Source of the DNA: Desulfobulbaceae bacterium
Lineage (GTDB): Bacteria; Desulfobacterota; Desulfobulbia; Desulfobulbales; Desulfobulbaceae
Reading direction: 5' to 3'
Assembly: GCA_027011235.1 (NCBI GenBank)
Contig: JALVAI010000292.1
Span: 1-7,614 of the forward strand
Length of the DNA stretch: 7,614 nucleotides
The translations under genes were made by a program, and so were the position numbers. Below the pieces are notes generated by a model. It did no database searches, was not told the origin of the DNA, and was given only the letters and a program-made list of their open reading frames with translations. Within the stretch, counting starts at the first letter, position 1. Each line of letters begins with the position of its first letter. Shown here in pieces: positions 1 through 6,029 of this stretch.

Positions 1-809
1 ATGACAATGCCGGTGATACCGGCGTTGAGGCAACCGCTGTTTCCAAGGCGGACCTCTCCTTGGCTGCTGCCGGTTCCGTCAGCTTCAAACTGGGAAGCGG
101 GTCAGGACAGCCGGACCAGACCATCAGCGCCAACATCACCGATACTGGTGACTTGAGCGCTCTGGCCAAGGCCATTAACGACGTCACCGGCAAGACCGGG
201 ATCAAAGCTGAAGTCACAACCAATGGTCTGCAGTTGTCCCAGGCCGACGGCAAGGATATCAAGATAGAGGACTTTACCACTTCCGCTACTGGCGCAGGCA
301 ATACAACCATGGATGTCAAGGGACAAAGTGGCGCGACCCAGACCCTTGACAGTGGAACGGCTACCGATTCCACCGTGGTTGCAGGCACAGTCGAGTTCAC
401 CTCCAAGAGTTCCTTCTCGGTCTCTTCGAGTGTGGCTGACTCTGCCGGTAGTGTGATCGACGGTGCTGCCGATGCCATCACGAGTTCCGATGCCGAGACA
501 GTTAACGCCATTGACATCTCCACGGTTGACGGCGCCCAGAAGGCCATCGATGTTATCGACAAGGCCCTGGGTACCATCGACTCGGAGCGTGGTGATCTTG
601 GTGCTGTTCAGAACCGTTTTGAGTCCACCATCGCCAACCTGAAAAACATCTCGGAAAATGTTTCTGCGGCCCGTTCGCGGATCCTGGATGCGGACATCGC
701 CCAGGAGACCTCCAACATGACCAAGCAGAACATTCTGCAGCAGGCCGGTGTATCCATCCTGGCCCAGGCCAACCAGGCCCCGCAGATGGCACTTTCCCTG
801 CTCAGGTAA
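1..809 (+). CDS. fliC: Flagellin, C-terminal part (5' end outside window)
   Basis: Main subunit of the flagellar filament, exported by the flagellar type III system and polymerised under the FliD cap. The frame is open from base 3 to the TAA at 807-809, giving 268 visible residues with no start, so the N-terminal D0/D1 part lies to the left. The first ~90 visible residues (SVSFKLGSG...ISANITD...ALAKAINDVTGKTGIKAEV) match the flagellin hook IN motif found in the variable outer domain. A Ser/Thr/Ala/Gly-rich stretch follows. The last ~90 residues are the conserved D1/D0 helices, including FESTIANLKNISENVSAARSRI... and the ending QANQAPQMALSLLR. An ATG at base 1 and a TTG at base 60 are not the start, because homology and the open frame continue upstream of both. 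Downstream is a strong terminator, so flagellin is probably the last gene of its own transcript. Identity is very secure; the symbol follows common usage. Confidence 0.96.
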   Translation, partial: DNAGDTGVEATAVSKADLSLAAAGSVSFKLGSGSGQPDQTISANITDTGDLSALAKAINDVTGKTGIKAEVTTNGLQLSQADGKDIKIEDFTTSATGAGNTTMDVKGQSGATQTLDSGTATDSTVVAGTVEFTSKSSFSVSSSVADSAGSVIDGAADAITSSDAETVNAIDISTVDGAQKAIDVIDKALGTIDSERGDLGAVQNRFESTIANLKNISENVSAARSRILDADIAQETSNMTKQNILQQAGVSILAQANQAPQMALSLLR

Positions 810-819
810 ACCTTAACCC

Positions 820-865
820 TTTGCGGGATTACCTCGCGTAATCCCGCAAAGTTTTTTCGTTTTTT
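820..865 (+). terminator. Rho-independent terminator of the flagellin gene
   Basis: A perfect 12-bp stem (TTTGCGGGATTA at 820-831 pairing with TAATCCCGCAAA at 839-850) closes a 7-nt loop. It is followed by T6 at 852-857 and a second T6 at 860-865. It begins 10 bases after the flagellin stop codon. This is a canonical intrinsic terminator and should separate the abundant flagellin mRNA from flaG. Confidence 0.95.
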
Positions 866-870
866 CATAA

Positions 871-942
871 AGCTCTGTAGAGCGGCTTTAGCCGCGAATT
901 AGATACAAGATATATCGCGGCTAAAGCCGCTCCTACAGAGCT
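871..942. repeat. REPIN-like inverted pair of REP sequences
   Basis: The left arm (871-897, 27 nt) and right arm (915-942, 28 nt) are exact reverse complements except for one extra base in the right arm. The spacer is 17 nt, A/T-rich (898-914). Each arm, read inward, has a GTAG tetranucleotide (877-880; complement at 933-936) followed by the short palindrome GCGGCTTTAGCCGC. GTAG plus a small GC-rich palindrome is the known layout of bacterial REP elements mobilised by RAYT (REP-associated tyrosine) transposases, and two in opposite orientation form a REPIN. There is no T-tract after it, and the flagellin gene already has a terminator, so it is not simply a second terminator. No RAYT gene lies in this window. 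Confidence 0.8.
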
Positions 943-965
943 GTGGGCCAAATTAGATTTTTTTC

Positions 966-977
966 ACAGGGAGGTGA
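966..977 (+). promoter_or_regulatory. flaG ribosome-binding site overlapping a CsrA-like motif
   Basis: GGGAGGTGA at 969-977 is an unusually strong Shine-Dalgarno sequence, with GGAGG seven bases ahead of the ATG at 982. It decides the flaG start against the in-frame GTG at 943. ACAGGGAGGT (966-975) also matches 9 of 10 positions of the CsrA consensus ACARGGAUGU, with the GGA inside the Shine-Dalgarno sequence, the usual place for CsrA repression. The ribosome-binding role is seen directly; CsrA binding is inference. Confidence 0.6.
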
Positions 978-981
978 AAAA

Positions 982-1329
982 ATGAATATTGAAGCAATCA
1001 GCGCCAATACGGTTGTGCCGCCGAGGATCGATGAACCGGTCCAGCAGGTGGAACGCAGTCATGATGCAGCGCAAAAAGAAGCCCAGACCGATGCGGCATC
1101 GCAAAAAAAGGTGCAACCAGAGGAACTCCTCAGTCAGATCAAATCTCTGACCGATGACGGCCGCTACAGCGTCAGGTTTGAAAAAAACGATGATATCCAT
1201 GAAATGGTCGTAAAGATCGTTGATCAAAAAACCGATGAAGTTATACGGCAGATACCGCCGAAAGAGCTGATCAACCTGACCAAACACCTTCAGGAACTGC
1301 AGGGAAACATTGTTGATACGGTAAGCTGA
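982..1329 (+). CDS. flaG: FlaG family flagellar protein
   Basis: A 115-residue FlaG-family protein. Family members are encoded beside fliD and affect filament length or stability in several bacteria, but the mechanism is poorly defined. The first ~45 residues are polar and low in complexity (Gln/Glu/Lys/Ala rich). The conserved core spans about residues 60-115: YSVRFEKNDDIHEMVVKIVDQKT, then EVIRQIPPKELINL, then a final helix. The EVIRQIPP block is the family signature. The ATG at 982 is chosen because it has the near-perfect Shine-Dalgarno at 969-977; the longer reading from GTG 943 would start inside the sequence next to the REPIN and has no ribosome-binding site. It sits between flagellin and fliD, the normal location. 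No clear sigma-28 or sigma-54 promoter is visible in the short gap before it. Confidence 0.92.
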   Translation: MNIEAISANTVVPPRIDEPVQQVERSHDAAQKEAQTDAASQKKVQPEELLSQIKSLTDDGRYSVRFEKNDDIHEMVVKIVDQKTDEVIRQIPPKELINLTKHLQELQGNIVDTVS

Positions 1330-1381
1330 CAAGCCGTATTCGGCAACAGCCCCGATAATAACGGTTCTCCAGTTGACTCCC

Positions 1382-1466
1382 GGACACAGGGAGAGTAGGA
1401 GCAGTGTTGCCTGCAGACAGATTGGAATGACAACAGAGGAACAGGACCGGAACACGGAGTAAAGGC
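1382..1466 (+). promoter_or_regulatory. GGA-rich leader ahead of fliD (possible CsrA target) with fliD RBS
   Basis: The gap between flaG and fliD is 137 bases. Its last part holds eight GGA triplets within 77 bases, starting at 1382, 1390, 1398, 1424, 1438, 1444, 1449 and 1456; about one would be expected by chance. One lies in ACAGGGAG (1386-1393), which matches the first seven positions of the CsrA consensus. The last is the fliD Shine-Dalgarno GGAG (1456-1459), seven bases from the ATG. Clusters of GGA, one of them in the ribosome-binding site, are typical of mRNAs bound by CsrA/RsmA. No csrA or fliW gene is visible here, so regulation is inference. Confidence 0.4.
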
Positions 1467-2855
1467 ATGACTATTCAATTTGGCGGACTTGCGACAGGAA
1501 TGGACACCAATTCCATCATCAATAAATTGATGAATCTTGAGCGCATGCCCATTGCCAACATAGAGGCGGACAAAAAATGGATGAATAATCGTCTGTCCGC
1601 CTTTACCAAGCTGGACGAAAATCTCCATTCTTTTCTTGATTCCATCAAAAATCTCGGTAAAGCCGATACCCTGCAGAAACGCTCGGTCAGTCTGAGCAGT
1701 GACGACTATCTGAGCGCTTCGGTCTCCAGCGAGGCCCTGCCCGGCACCAGTTACCAGATTGAGGTCCAGTCCCTGGCCCAGGTCCAGAAGTCAGTTTCCC
1801 AAGGCGGTTTTTCCGCCAAGGACAGCAACTCCTTTCATACTGGCACCATCTCTATTACAGTGGGAGACACCAGCCATTCCATTGAAATAACCGAGGACAA
1901 CAATTCCCTGGAAGGGATCATGCAGGCCATAAATGATGCCGATATTGGTGTCAAGGCCGGAATCATCAATGATGGTTCCGACGATCCCTACCGTCTTGTC
2001 CTGACCGGACAAAACGTGGCCACGGATTTTTCCCTGGATGACTCCGGCCTGACCGGCGGCACCGGCACCGATACCCTGGGTGTCTTTGAAGGCCCCGGCG
2101 GTACGACCAATCCCCCGACCCAGGAAGCAACCCGTGCCCATGTGGTGGTCGACGGGGTAGATATTTACAGTGACTCCAATACCCTGACCGAGGCCATTCC
2201 GGGCGTGACCCTGGACCTGGTCCAGGCAAAGACAGGCGAGACGACAAGTCTCAGTGTATCTCTTGACAAAGAGGCCATCAAATCAACCATTGAAAAATTT
2301 GCCGAAGGATACAACAAGGTCGTCAGTTTCATCACCGGCCAGTCCGTTATTGATGGAAAAGGCGGTGGTGTTCTCAAGGGTGACTCGGGTATCAACTCAT
2401 TAAAACGGCATCTGCAGAACATGCTGACCACCCCGTTTGATAATTCAGGGGTATTTACCACCCTGTCACAGCTTGGTTTTGAAACCCAGAAAGACGGTAC
2501 CCTGACCGTAAACAGTGAGACCCTTTCCAAGGCTGTCGATGAAAATCTCGACAGTGTTACCACCCTGCTGGCAGGTGAAGATGGCAAAGACGGCCTGGCC
2601 AAACAGTTCCAGGATTACCTGGAATCCATGACCAGTTCAACCACCGGTATGCTGCAGGGCCGCAAGACAAGTATCAACAACTCGATCAAACGGATGGACG
2701 ACCGCATCGAGACCATGGAAGCACGACTTGCTCAACGGGAAAAGACCCTACGCGCCCAATTTACAGCCATGGAAACGCTGGTCAGCAATATGAATGCCCA
2801 ATCTTCCTTTCTTGGCCAGCAGATGACGGCCATTTCAAATATGATGAACAGGTGA
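1467..2855 (+). CDS. fliD: Flagellar filament cap protein FliD (HAP2)
   Basis: Forms the cap at the distal end of the filament and guides insertion of exported flagellin subunits. At 462 residues it has the usual length. The N-terminal domain (about 4-100) opens with FGGLATGMDTNSIINKLM, the standard FliD start, followed by a heptad-like helix (RLSAFTKLDENLHSFL). Residues about 123-185 match a flagellin IN-type motif (TGTISITVG...SLEGIMQAINDADIGVKA), the same motif seen in the flagellin upstream. A Gly/Thr/Pro-rich linker (about 194-220) leads to the FliD C-terminal domain (about 222-460), with GVTLDL, FAEGYNKVVSFI and a terminal coiled coil (IKRMDDRIETMEARLAQREKTLRAQF). The ATG has GGAG seven bases upstream. 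Its TGA stop (2853-2855) lies just before the fliS start, so the two are probably coupled. Nothing appears broken. Confidence 0.97.
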   Translation: MTIQFGGLATGMDTNSIINKLMNLERMPIANIEADKKWMNNRLSAFTKLDENLHSFLDSIKNLGKADTLQKRSVSLSSDDYLSASVSSEALPGTSYQIEVQSLAQVQKSVSQGGFSAKDSNSFHTGTISITVGDTSHSIEITEDNNSLEGIMQAINDADIGVKAGIINDGSDDPYRLVLTGQNVATDFSLDDSGLTGGTGTDTLGVFEGPGGTTNPPTQEATRAHVVVDGVDIYSDSNTLTEAIPGVTLDLVQAKTGETTSLSVSLDKEAIKSTIEKFAEGYNKVVSFITGQSVIDGKGGGVLKGDSGINSLKRHLQNMLTTPFDNSGVFTTLSQLGFETQKDGTLTVNSETLSKAVDENLDSVTTLLAGEDGKDGLAKQFQDYLESMTSSTTGMLQGRKTSINNSIKRMDDRIETMEARLAQREKTLRAQFTAMETLVSNMNAQSSFLGQQMTAISNMMNR

Positions 2856-2860
2856 AATCA

Positions 2861-3307
2861 ATGAACAGCTACACCAATAACTATCTTGCCAACAAGGTGA
2901 ATACTGCCTCTCCGGAGCAACTCATGCTCATGCTGTATGACGGCGCTGTTCGTTTTGCCTCCATGGCAATCAAGGCCATTGAAGAGAATACCCCGGACAA
3001 ACGCTCCTATTATATCAATAAAACCTATGCTATCCTGGCCGAGTTTGCCGCCACCCTGGACCGCAGCCAGGATGCAGGTCTGGCCGAGAATCTCGATGCC
3101 CTGTACCACTACATGCAGCAACGACTCATGGAGGCGAACCTGCACAACGACCCGGCGCCGATACTCGAGGTCAAGAAAATGCTGACCGATTTGCGCCAGA
3201 CCTGGGCCAAGGCCATTGAACTGGAAAGGCAGGAAAGGGTTGCCGCCGTTGCAGGAGGCGCTCCCCTGGGAAAGCCTGAATACAAACCATTGGCAGCGGC
3301 AATGTAA
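2861..3307 (+). CDS. fliS: Flagellin export chaperone FliS
   Basis: A cytoplasmic chaperone that binds the C-terminal helices of flagellin, stops premature polymerisation and delivers it to the export gate. It has 148 residues, close to the family's usual 120-150. The N-terminus NNYLANKVNTASPEQLMLMLYDGAVRFA is the FliS hallmark, and the rest is predicted all-helical, with KTYAILAEFAATLD and the helix LDALYHYMQQRLMEANL. The C-terminal tail (about 130-148) is Ala/Gly/Pro-rich and probably disordered. I place the start at ATG 2861: AGGTGA at 2850-2855 is spaced five bases from it and homologues start with this motif. GTG 2852 would add three residues and overlap the fliD stop. The gene follows fliD by 5 bases, indicating an operon and translational coupling. 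Confidence 0.96.
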   Translation: MNSYTNNYLANKVNTASPEQLMLMLYDGAVRFASMAIKAIEENTPDKRSYYINKTYAILAEFAATLDRSQDAGLAENLDALYHYMQQRLMEANLHNDPAPILEVKKMLTDLRQTWAKAIELERQERVAAVAGGAPLGKPEYKPLAAAM

Positions 3308-3309
3308 GT

Positions 3310-3717
3310 ATGGAAAATTTTCAACAACTTCTCCGCCAATCCGTTGTCCAGCACCAACGTCTGCATAAACGGTTAAGCGCCATTGAAAAAAGACTGCCCA
3401 TCCTTGATCTTGAATCAACAGTCCAGGCGGCCGATGACATGGATGCATTGTTTACCGCCATCCAGATGACCGACCAGCAAATTCTGGCGGTTCTGGATGC
3501 TGAAATCGCAGCGGAACACAGTGATCTTATAGAAGAACGACTGCGACTTGGAAAAATTCTCCAACAACAGTATCAAATGATACTGCCTAAATTAAAAACC
3601 AGACTGGCCGGTTACAAGGCCGAGTTGTTTAAAATCAAACACGGCCTGCAGACCATGGGCGGATACACCCATGGGCCAACAAAATCGGGGGGCGGTATTA
3701 TCGACACTTCCAACTGA
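3310..3717 (+). CDS. Small helical protein, FliT/FlgN-like flagellar chaperone candidate
   Basis: A 135-residue protein, largely helical and charged, without signal peptide or membrane segment. Two long amphipathic helices are apparent (about 1-66 and 67-112), followed by a glycine-rich tail GGYTHGPTKSGGGIIDTSN. This layout, and a tail of the type G..Y......IDT, recall FlgN/FliT-type export chaperones, whose C-termini interact with the export ATPase. The position directly after fliS is where fliT is found in enterobacteria. Sequence identity to FliT cannot be judged by eye, so I give no symbol. Only two bases separate it from the fliS stop and it has no clear Shine-Dalgarno of its own, so translation probably depends on coupling to fliS. 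If it is FliT, its partner would be FliD; if FlgN-like, FlgK/FlgL. Confidence 0.65.
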   Translation: MENFQQLLRQSVVQHQRLHKRLSAIEKRLPILDLESTVQAADDMDALFTAIQMTDQQILAVLDAEIAAEHSDLIEERLRLGKILQQQYQMILPKLKTRLAGYKAELFKIKHGLQTMGGYTHGPTKSGGGIIDTSN

Positions 3718-3899
3718 AGAAACAACAGGCATATTGAACGGCTGTTGCTCCCGCCCGCCTGACGGATCGGAAAAAATTCTTTTTTTCTTCTTCCCGGTAT
3801 GGCAAACTACAGATAATATTCTCACCATGGTAGCAGGGTCCGGTCGTCAACGCCCTGCTTCGCGCTTTTTTTACTCTTTTACCAGAAAGGAGTTGTCCT
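3718..3899 (+). promoter_or_regulatory. Intergenic region with a hairpin before the PilZ gene
   Basis: A 182-base gap without a convincing gene. AGCAGGG (3832-3838) and CCCTGCT (3853-3859) form a 7-bp stem with a 14-nt loop. A T7 run (3865-3871) begins six bases after the stem, so it is at best a weak terminator or attenuator for the flagellar operon. An A-run/T-run pair (about 3770-3787) can also fold. AAGGAG at 3887-3892 is the ribosome-binding site for the PilZ gene. A TAATAT hexamer at 3814-3819 could be a -10 element, but I see no matching -35. Confidence 0.35.
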
Positions 3900-4595
3900 G
3901 TGCCGACGCTTGATGAAATTTTCACGCAGATAGAGACGGACAAGGCTGTTCGTATTGCCCTGCCGATACTTGGCGCAACAGAGAAAAAACGAATCAGTTG
4001 CGTCTATCAAGAGACGACCCCACCTGAATTTCTCCTCCTCTTCACCCCCGGCAGCCTGCCGGCCGACAAAATCGATTTTAACAGAAAAGCGGTTGTTCTA
4101 CTTGATATAAAGGGGCAGAACATCTCCCTGGCAGCCGATATAAAGGAAATAATCAATGACCAGGCCCTGCGCCTTGTTGGCCGGGAAGTCATCCAGCATA
4201 AACAGATGCGTGATTTTTTTAGGGTTGATGTGTCTGCTCCCCTGGTGGCACGACCGGCGCTGGCAAAGGACCAGGAATGGAGCTTGAGCGGGGAAACCGT
4301 TGATGTCAGCGGCTCCGGACTGCTGGCGGTCTTCAGGCAGCCAATCAACAAGGGAGAACCTGTTCGGGTTGAATTGATCCTGCCCACCGGAAATGGTGAA
4401 CCAATAAAGGCGATTGCCCACGTTGTCAGAAGCCGAAAAATCGATGACGATCAGTACCAGATAGCCCTTCATTTTGACACCATCGATTCCGAAGACCGGG
4501 ACAGAATCATGGCCTGTTGTTTTGAAATCCAGCGCAAACATCTTCGTCTCAAGGTGCAGGTAAAAAACCCGGAAAAGATTTTAGACCAACAATAA
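3900..4595 (+). CDS. PilZ domain protein, YcgR-like (c-di-GMP receptor)
   Basis: A 231-residue soluble protein with the two-domain layout of YcgR-type flagellar brakes. The N-terminal part (about 1-100) is a beta-rich domain of the YcgR N-terminal type. The PilZ domain covers about 100-215. Both c-di-GMP-binding motifs are intact: RxxxR as R104-D-F-F-R108, and (D/N)xSxxG as D135-V-S137-G-S-G140. It should therefore bind cyclic di-GMP. In known systems such proteins act on the flagellar motor or on gene output. Here the position just downstream of filament genes suggests a motility role, but the target is not shown by the sequence. The start is GTG 3900, with AAGGAG seven bases upstream; no ATG at the start of the domain competes. 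It ends convergent with the cation exporter gene. Confidence 0.9.
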   Translation: MPTLDEIFTQIETDKAVRIALPILGATEKKRISCVYQETTPPEFLLLFTPGSLPADKIDFNRKAVVLLDIKGQNISLAADIKEIINDQALRLVGREVIQHKQMRDFFRVDVSAPLVARPALAKDQEWSLSGETVDVSGSGLLAVFRQPINKGEPVRVELILPTGNGEPIKAIAHVVRSRKIDDDQYQIALHFDTIDSEDRDRIMACCFEIQRKHLRLKVQVKNPEKILDQQ

Positions 4596-4853
4596 CTGCA
4601 CCCCCTGCCAACCATCTAAATCTGACAAATTCGTAAAAAGAACGAACACTCCTTAACGATGGCTAAGTAAAAACACAGATATGCAGGTAAGCGTAGCGTA
4701 GTGGAGACTCCGAGGAGTAGTGTTTGGGGGCGGGTCTCAACTATACAGGTAGTATGTGGTGAATCGCCCCGGGACACACGTCGCAGTGGGTCGAAGTTTT
4801 TACGACGCCATCAAATCCGGATGCAAGACCGATGCGCCGGGTGCCATGCGATC
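4596..4853. other. Non-coding convergent intergenic region with inverted repeats
   Basis: These 258 bases between two convergent stop codons hold no credible gene. They are bracketed by a 9-bp inverted repeat, TCGTAAAAA (4631-4639) and TTTTTACGA (4797-4805). Inside it are ACTC/GAGT with a CGAG loop (4707-4718), and a nested structure in which GTGT (4720-4723) plus GGGGCG (4727-4732) face CGCCCC (4765-4770) plus ACAC (4774-4777) across a 3x3 internal loop. A small ATAC/GTAT stem (4743-4746, 4752-4755) lies within. GTCG...CGAC (4790-4793, 4803-4806) adds another local stem. None is a standard terminator with a T-tract, so this could be a structured RNA, a small repeat element or a decayed sequence. 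Confidence 0.35.
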
Positions 4854-6029
4854 TCAGTCCTGACGAACAGTATCCTGCCCAACAGGCAGGATATCCACCC
4901 CAGCCTCCTCCAGCAGGGCGATTGCTGTTCCATGATGTTTTTCAGGGACAACGATCTCATCCGGTTTCAGGGACAACAGCCAGTTACCGACCAGTAAACC
5001 CCGCTTTTTCTCTTTCCGTGCGTGCGGATTTTCCACAAATTGCCTTTTGAGAATCCGGTCTTTTTTCGTGTCCCTTGTTTCAATGAGAAACCAGGGCGCG
5101 CGTACAAAATGGCTGGACATCTCCCCTTCCGGTTTGTCCACAGGTATGATGCGACGCACAATTCCATCCGGAGCAAAATGGGGACGAACCCTTGCCATGA
5201 CAACCAGGGGAAACTTCCTCGGTATCAACTCCTCCAGCCTGTCGGCCACATGATCGGCCAGTTTTGCCGACTCCGTTTTCATAAGCACATCCATATCCAC
5301 AATAAAACGTCCCCCTGCTGTCCGGCTCAGACATTGCTTGACCTTGGTAATCCGTGGATGTTCCTCGACCATGGCAATGATCTGCCGTTCCATCTCCCGG
5401 TCCATTGAGGCATCGAGCAGGTCTTTGAGGGCGGTAAGTAACAGCGCCCCACCCGCCCGCAGGACAAAAAGGGCAACCACTGCCGCCGCCCACCTGTCAA
5501 GTGCATATCCAAACCGTGTTGCCAGCAGGCCCAGAAAAACAATGGTTGTGGACAGGGCATCGGCAAGGTAATCACGGGCATCGGCCTGCAGGGCCGGTGA
5601 ATTGAGACGACGGCCTTCCCGCAGCTGATAGATGCCGAAAAACAGGGCAACCAGCAGAGACACCCCGGCCACCGGCAGGGCAACGGCCACATCGGGCAGC
5701 TGTTTTGCTCCAAAAACTGCCTGCCTGGCAATTTCATAGGCGGCAACGATAACGGCAATGGAAGTCACCAGGGTGGCAACGGTTTCTGCCTTGTACAACC
5801 CGTAGGGGAAGGATGGATGCTCGCGTCCGGCCACATAAAGACCGACCCAGGTGGCCAGGGATGCCAGCACATCGGTACCGGAATGGATGGCATCGCCGAT
5901 CAGGGCCGTTGAGCCGGAAACTATGCCGGCAACTCCTTTGGCCGCGGCAAGCGTCAGGTTTATGCCAATGGACAGCGCCGCCCTGTGGCGGGCGGAGCAA
6001 AGGTCCCGTTGTGATTGTTCAGAAGACAT
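4854..6029 (-). CDS. Cation diffusion facilitator with C-terminal NifX-like domain
   Basis: An inner-membrane divalent metal/proton antiporter of the CDF family, 391 residues against a usual ~300. About six membrane segments lie between residues 17 and 205. Metal-site residues are visible in TM2 (D46; H49-S-G-T-D53) and TM5 (D153-x3-D157), and the loop HPSFPYGLYKAET (71-83) matches the CDF HPYGHGKAE element. Residues about 205-290 form the cytoplasmic dimerisation domain. The extra part (about 295-391: HFVRAPWFLIETRD, FVENP, LLSLKPDEIVVPEKHHGTAIALLEEAGVDILPV) resembles the NifX / dinitrogenase FeMo-cofactor domain (compare FGRAPYFLI...ENP...L...GVD), a fold that binds metal clusters. Metal specificity cannot be read from these residues. 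The ATG at 6029 is the only plausible start, because a stop lies 11 codons upstream with no alternative; it has no clear Shine-Dalgarno. It is transcribed divergently from the feo cluster, so iron is a reasonable guess for the substrate. Confidence 0.9.
   Translation of the reverse strand: MSSEQSQRDLCSARHRAALSIGINLTLAAAKGVAGIVSGSTALIGDAIHSGTDVLASLATWVGLYVAGREHPSFPYGLYKAETVATLVTSIAVIVAAYEIARQAVFGAKQLPDVAVALPVAGVSLLVALFFGIYQLREGRRLNSPALQADARDYLADALSTTIVFLGLLATRFGYALDRWAAAVVALFVLRAGGALLLTALKDLLDASMDREMERQIIAMVEEHPRITKVKQCLSRTAGGRFIVDMDVLMKTESAKLADHVADRLEELIPRKFPLVVMARVRPHFAPDGIVRRIIPVDKPEGEMSSHFVRAPWFLIETRDTKKDRILKRQFVENPHARKEKKRGLLVGNWLLSLKPDEIVVPEKHHGTAIALLEEAGVDILPVGQDTVRQD

Noticed and set aside
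943..981. GTG at 943 as an earlier in-frame start for flaG
   Set aside because: It has no ribosome-binding site, directly abuts the REPIN arm, and would translate through the strong Shine-Dalgarno that serves ATG 982.
1350..1358. GCCCCGATAA resembling a sigma-28 -10 element (GCCGATAA) upstream of fliD
   Set aside because: No TAAA-type -35 lies about 15 bases upstream (AGCC is there), so a flagellar sigma promoter is not supported.
964..1455. 163-codon open frame on the minus strand across flaG
   Set aside because: It mirrors flaG in the opposite direction, has no family resemblance or ribosome-binding site, and is explained by the codon use of the real gene.
2858..3448. 196-codon open frame on the minus strand across fliS
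   Set aside because: It is antisense to fliS and the FliT-like gene, both well supported, and has no recognisable domain.
4681..4806. Possible group II intron remnant
   Set aside because: I looked for a domain V-type hairpin and for reverse transcriptase coding and found neither.
4701..4997. 98-codon + strand frame running from the non-coding block into the CDF 3' end
   Set aside because: Low-complexity, Arg/Ser-rich translation with no family resemblance; it overlaps the CDF gene on the opposite strand and has no convincing ribosome-binding site.
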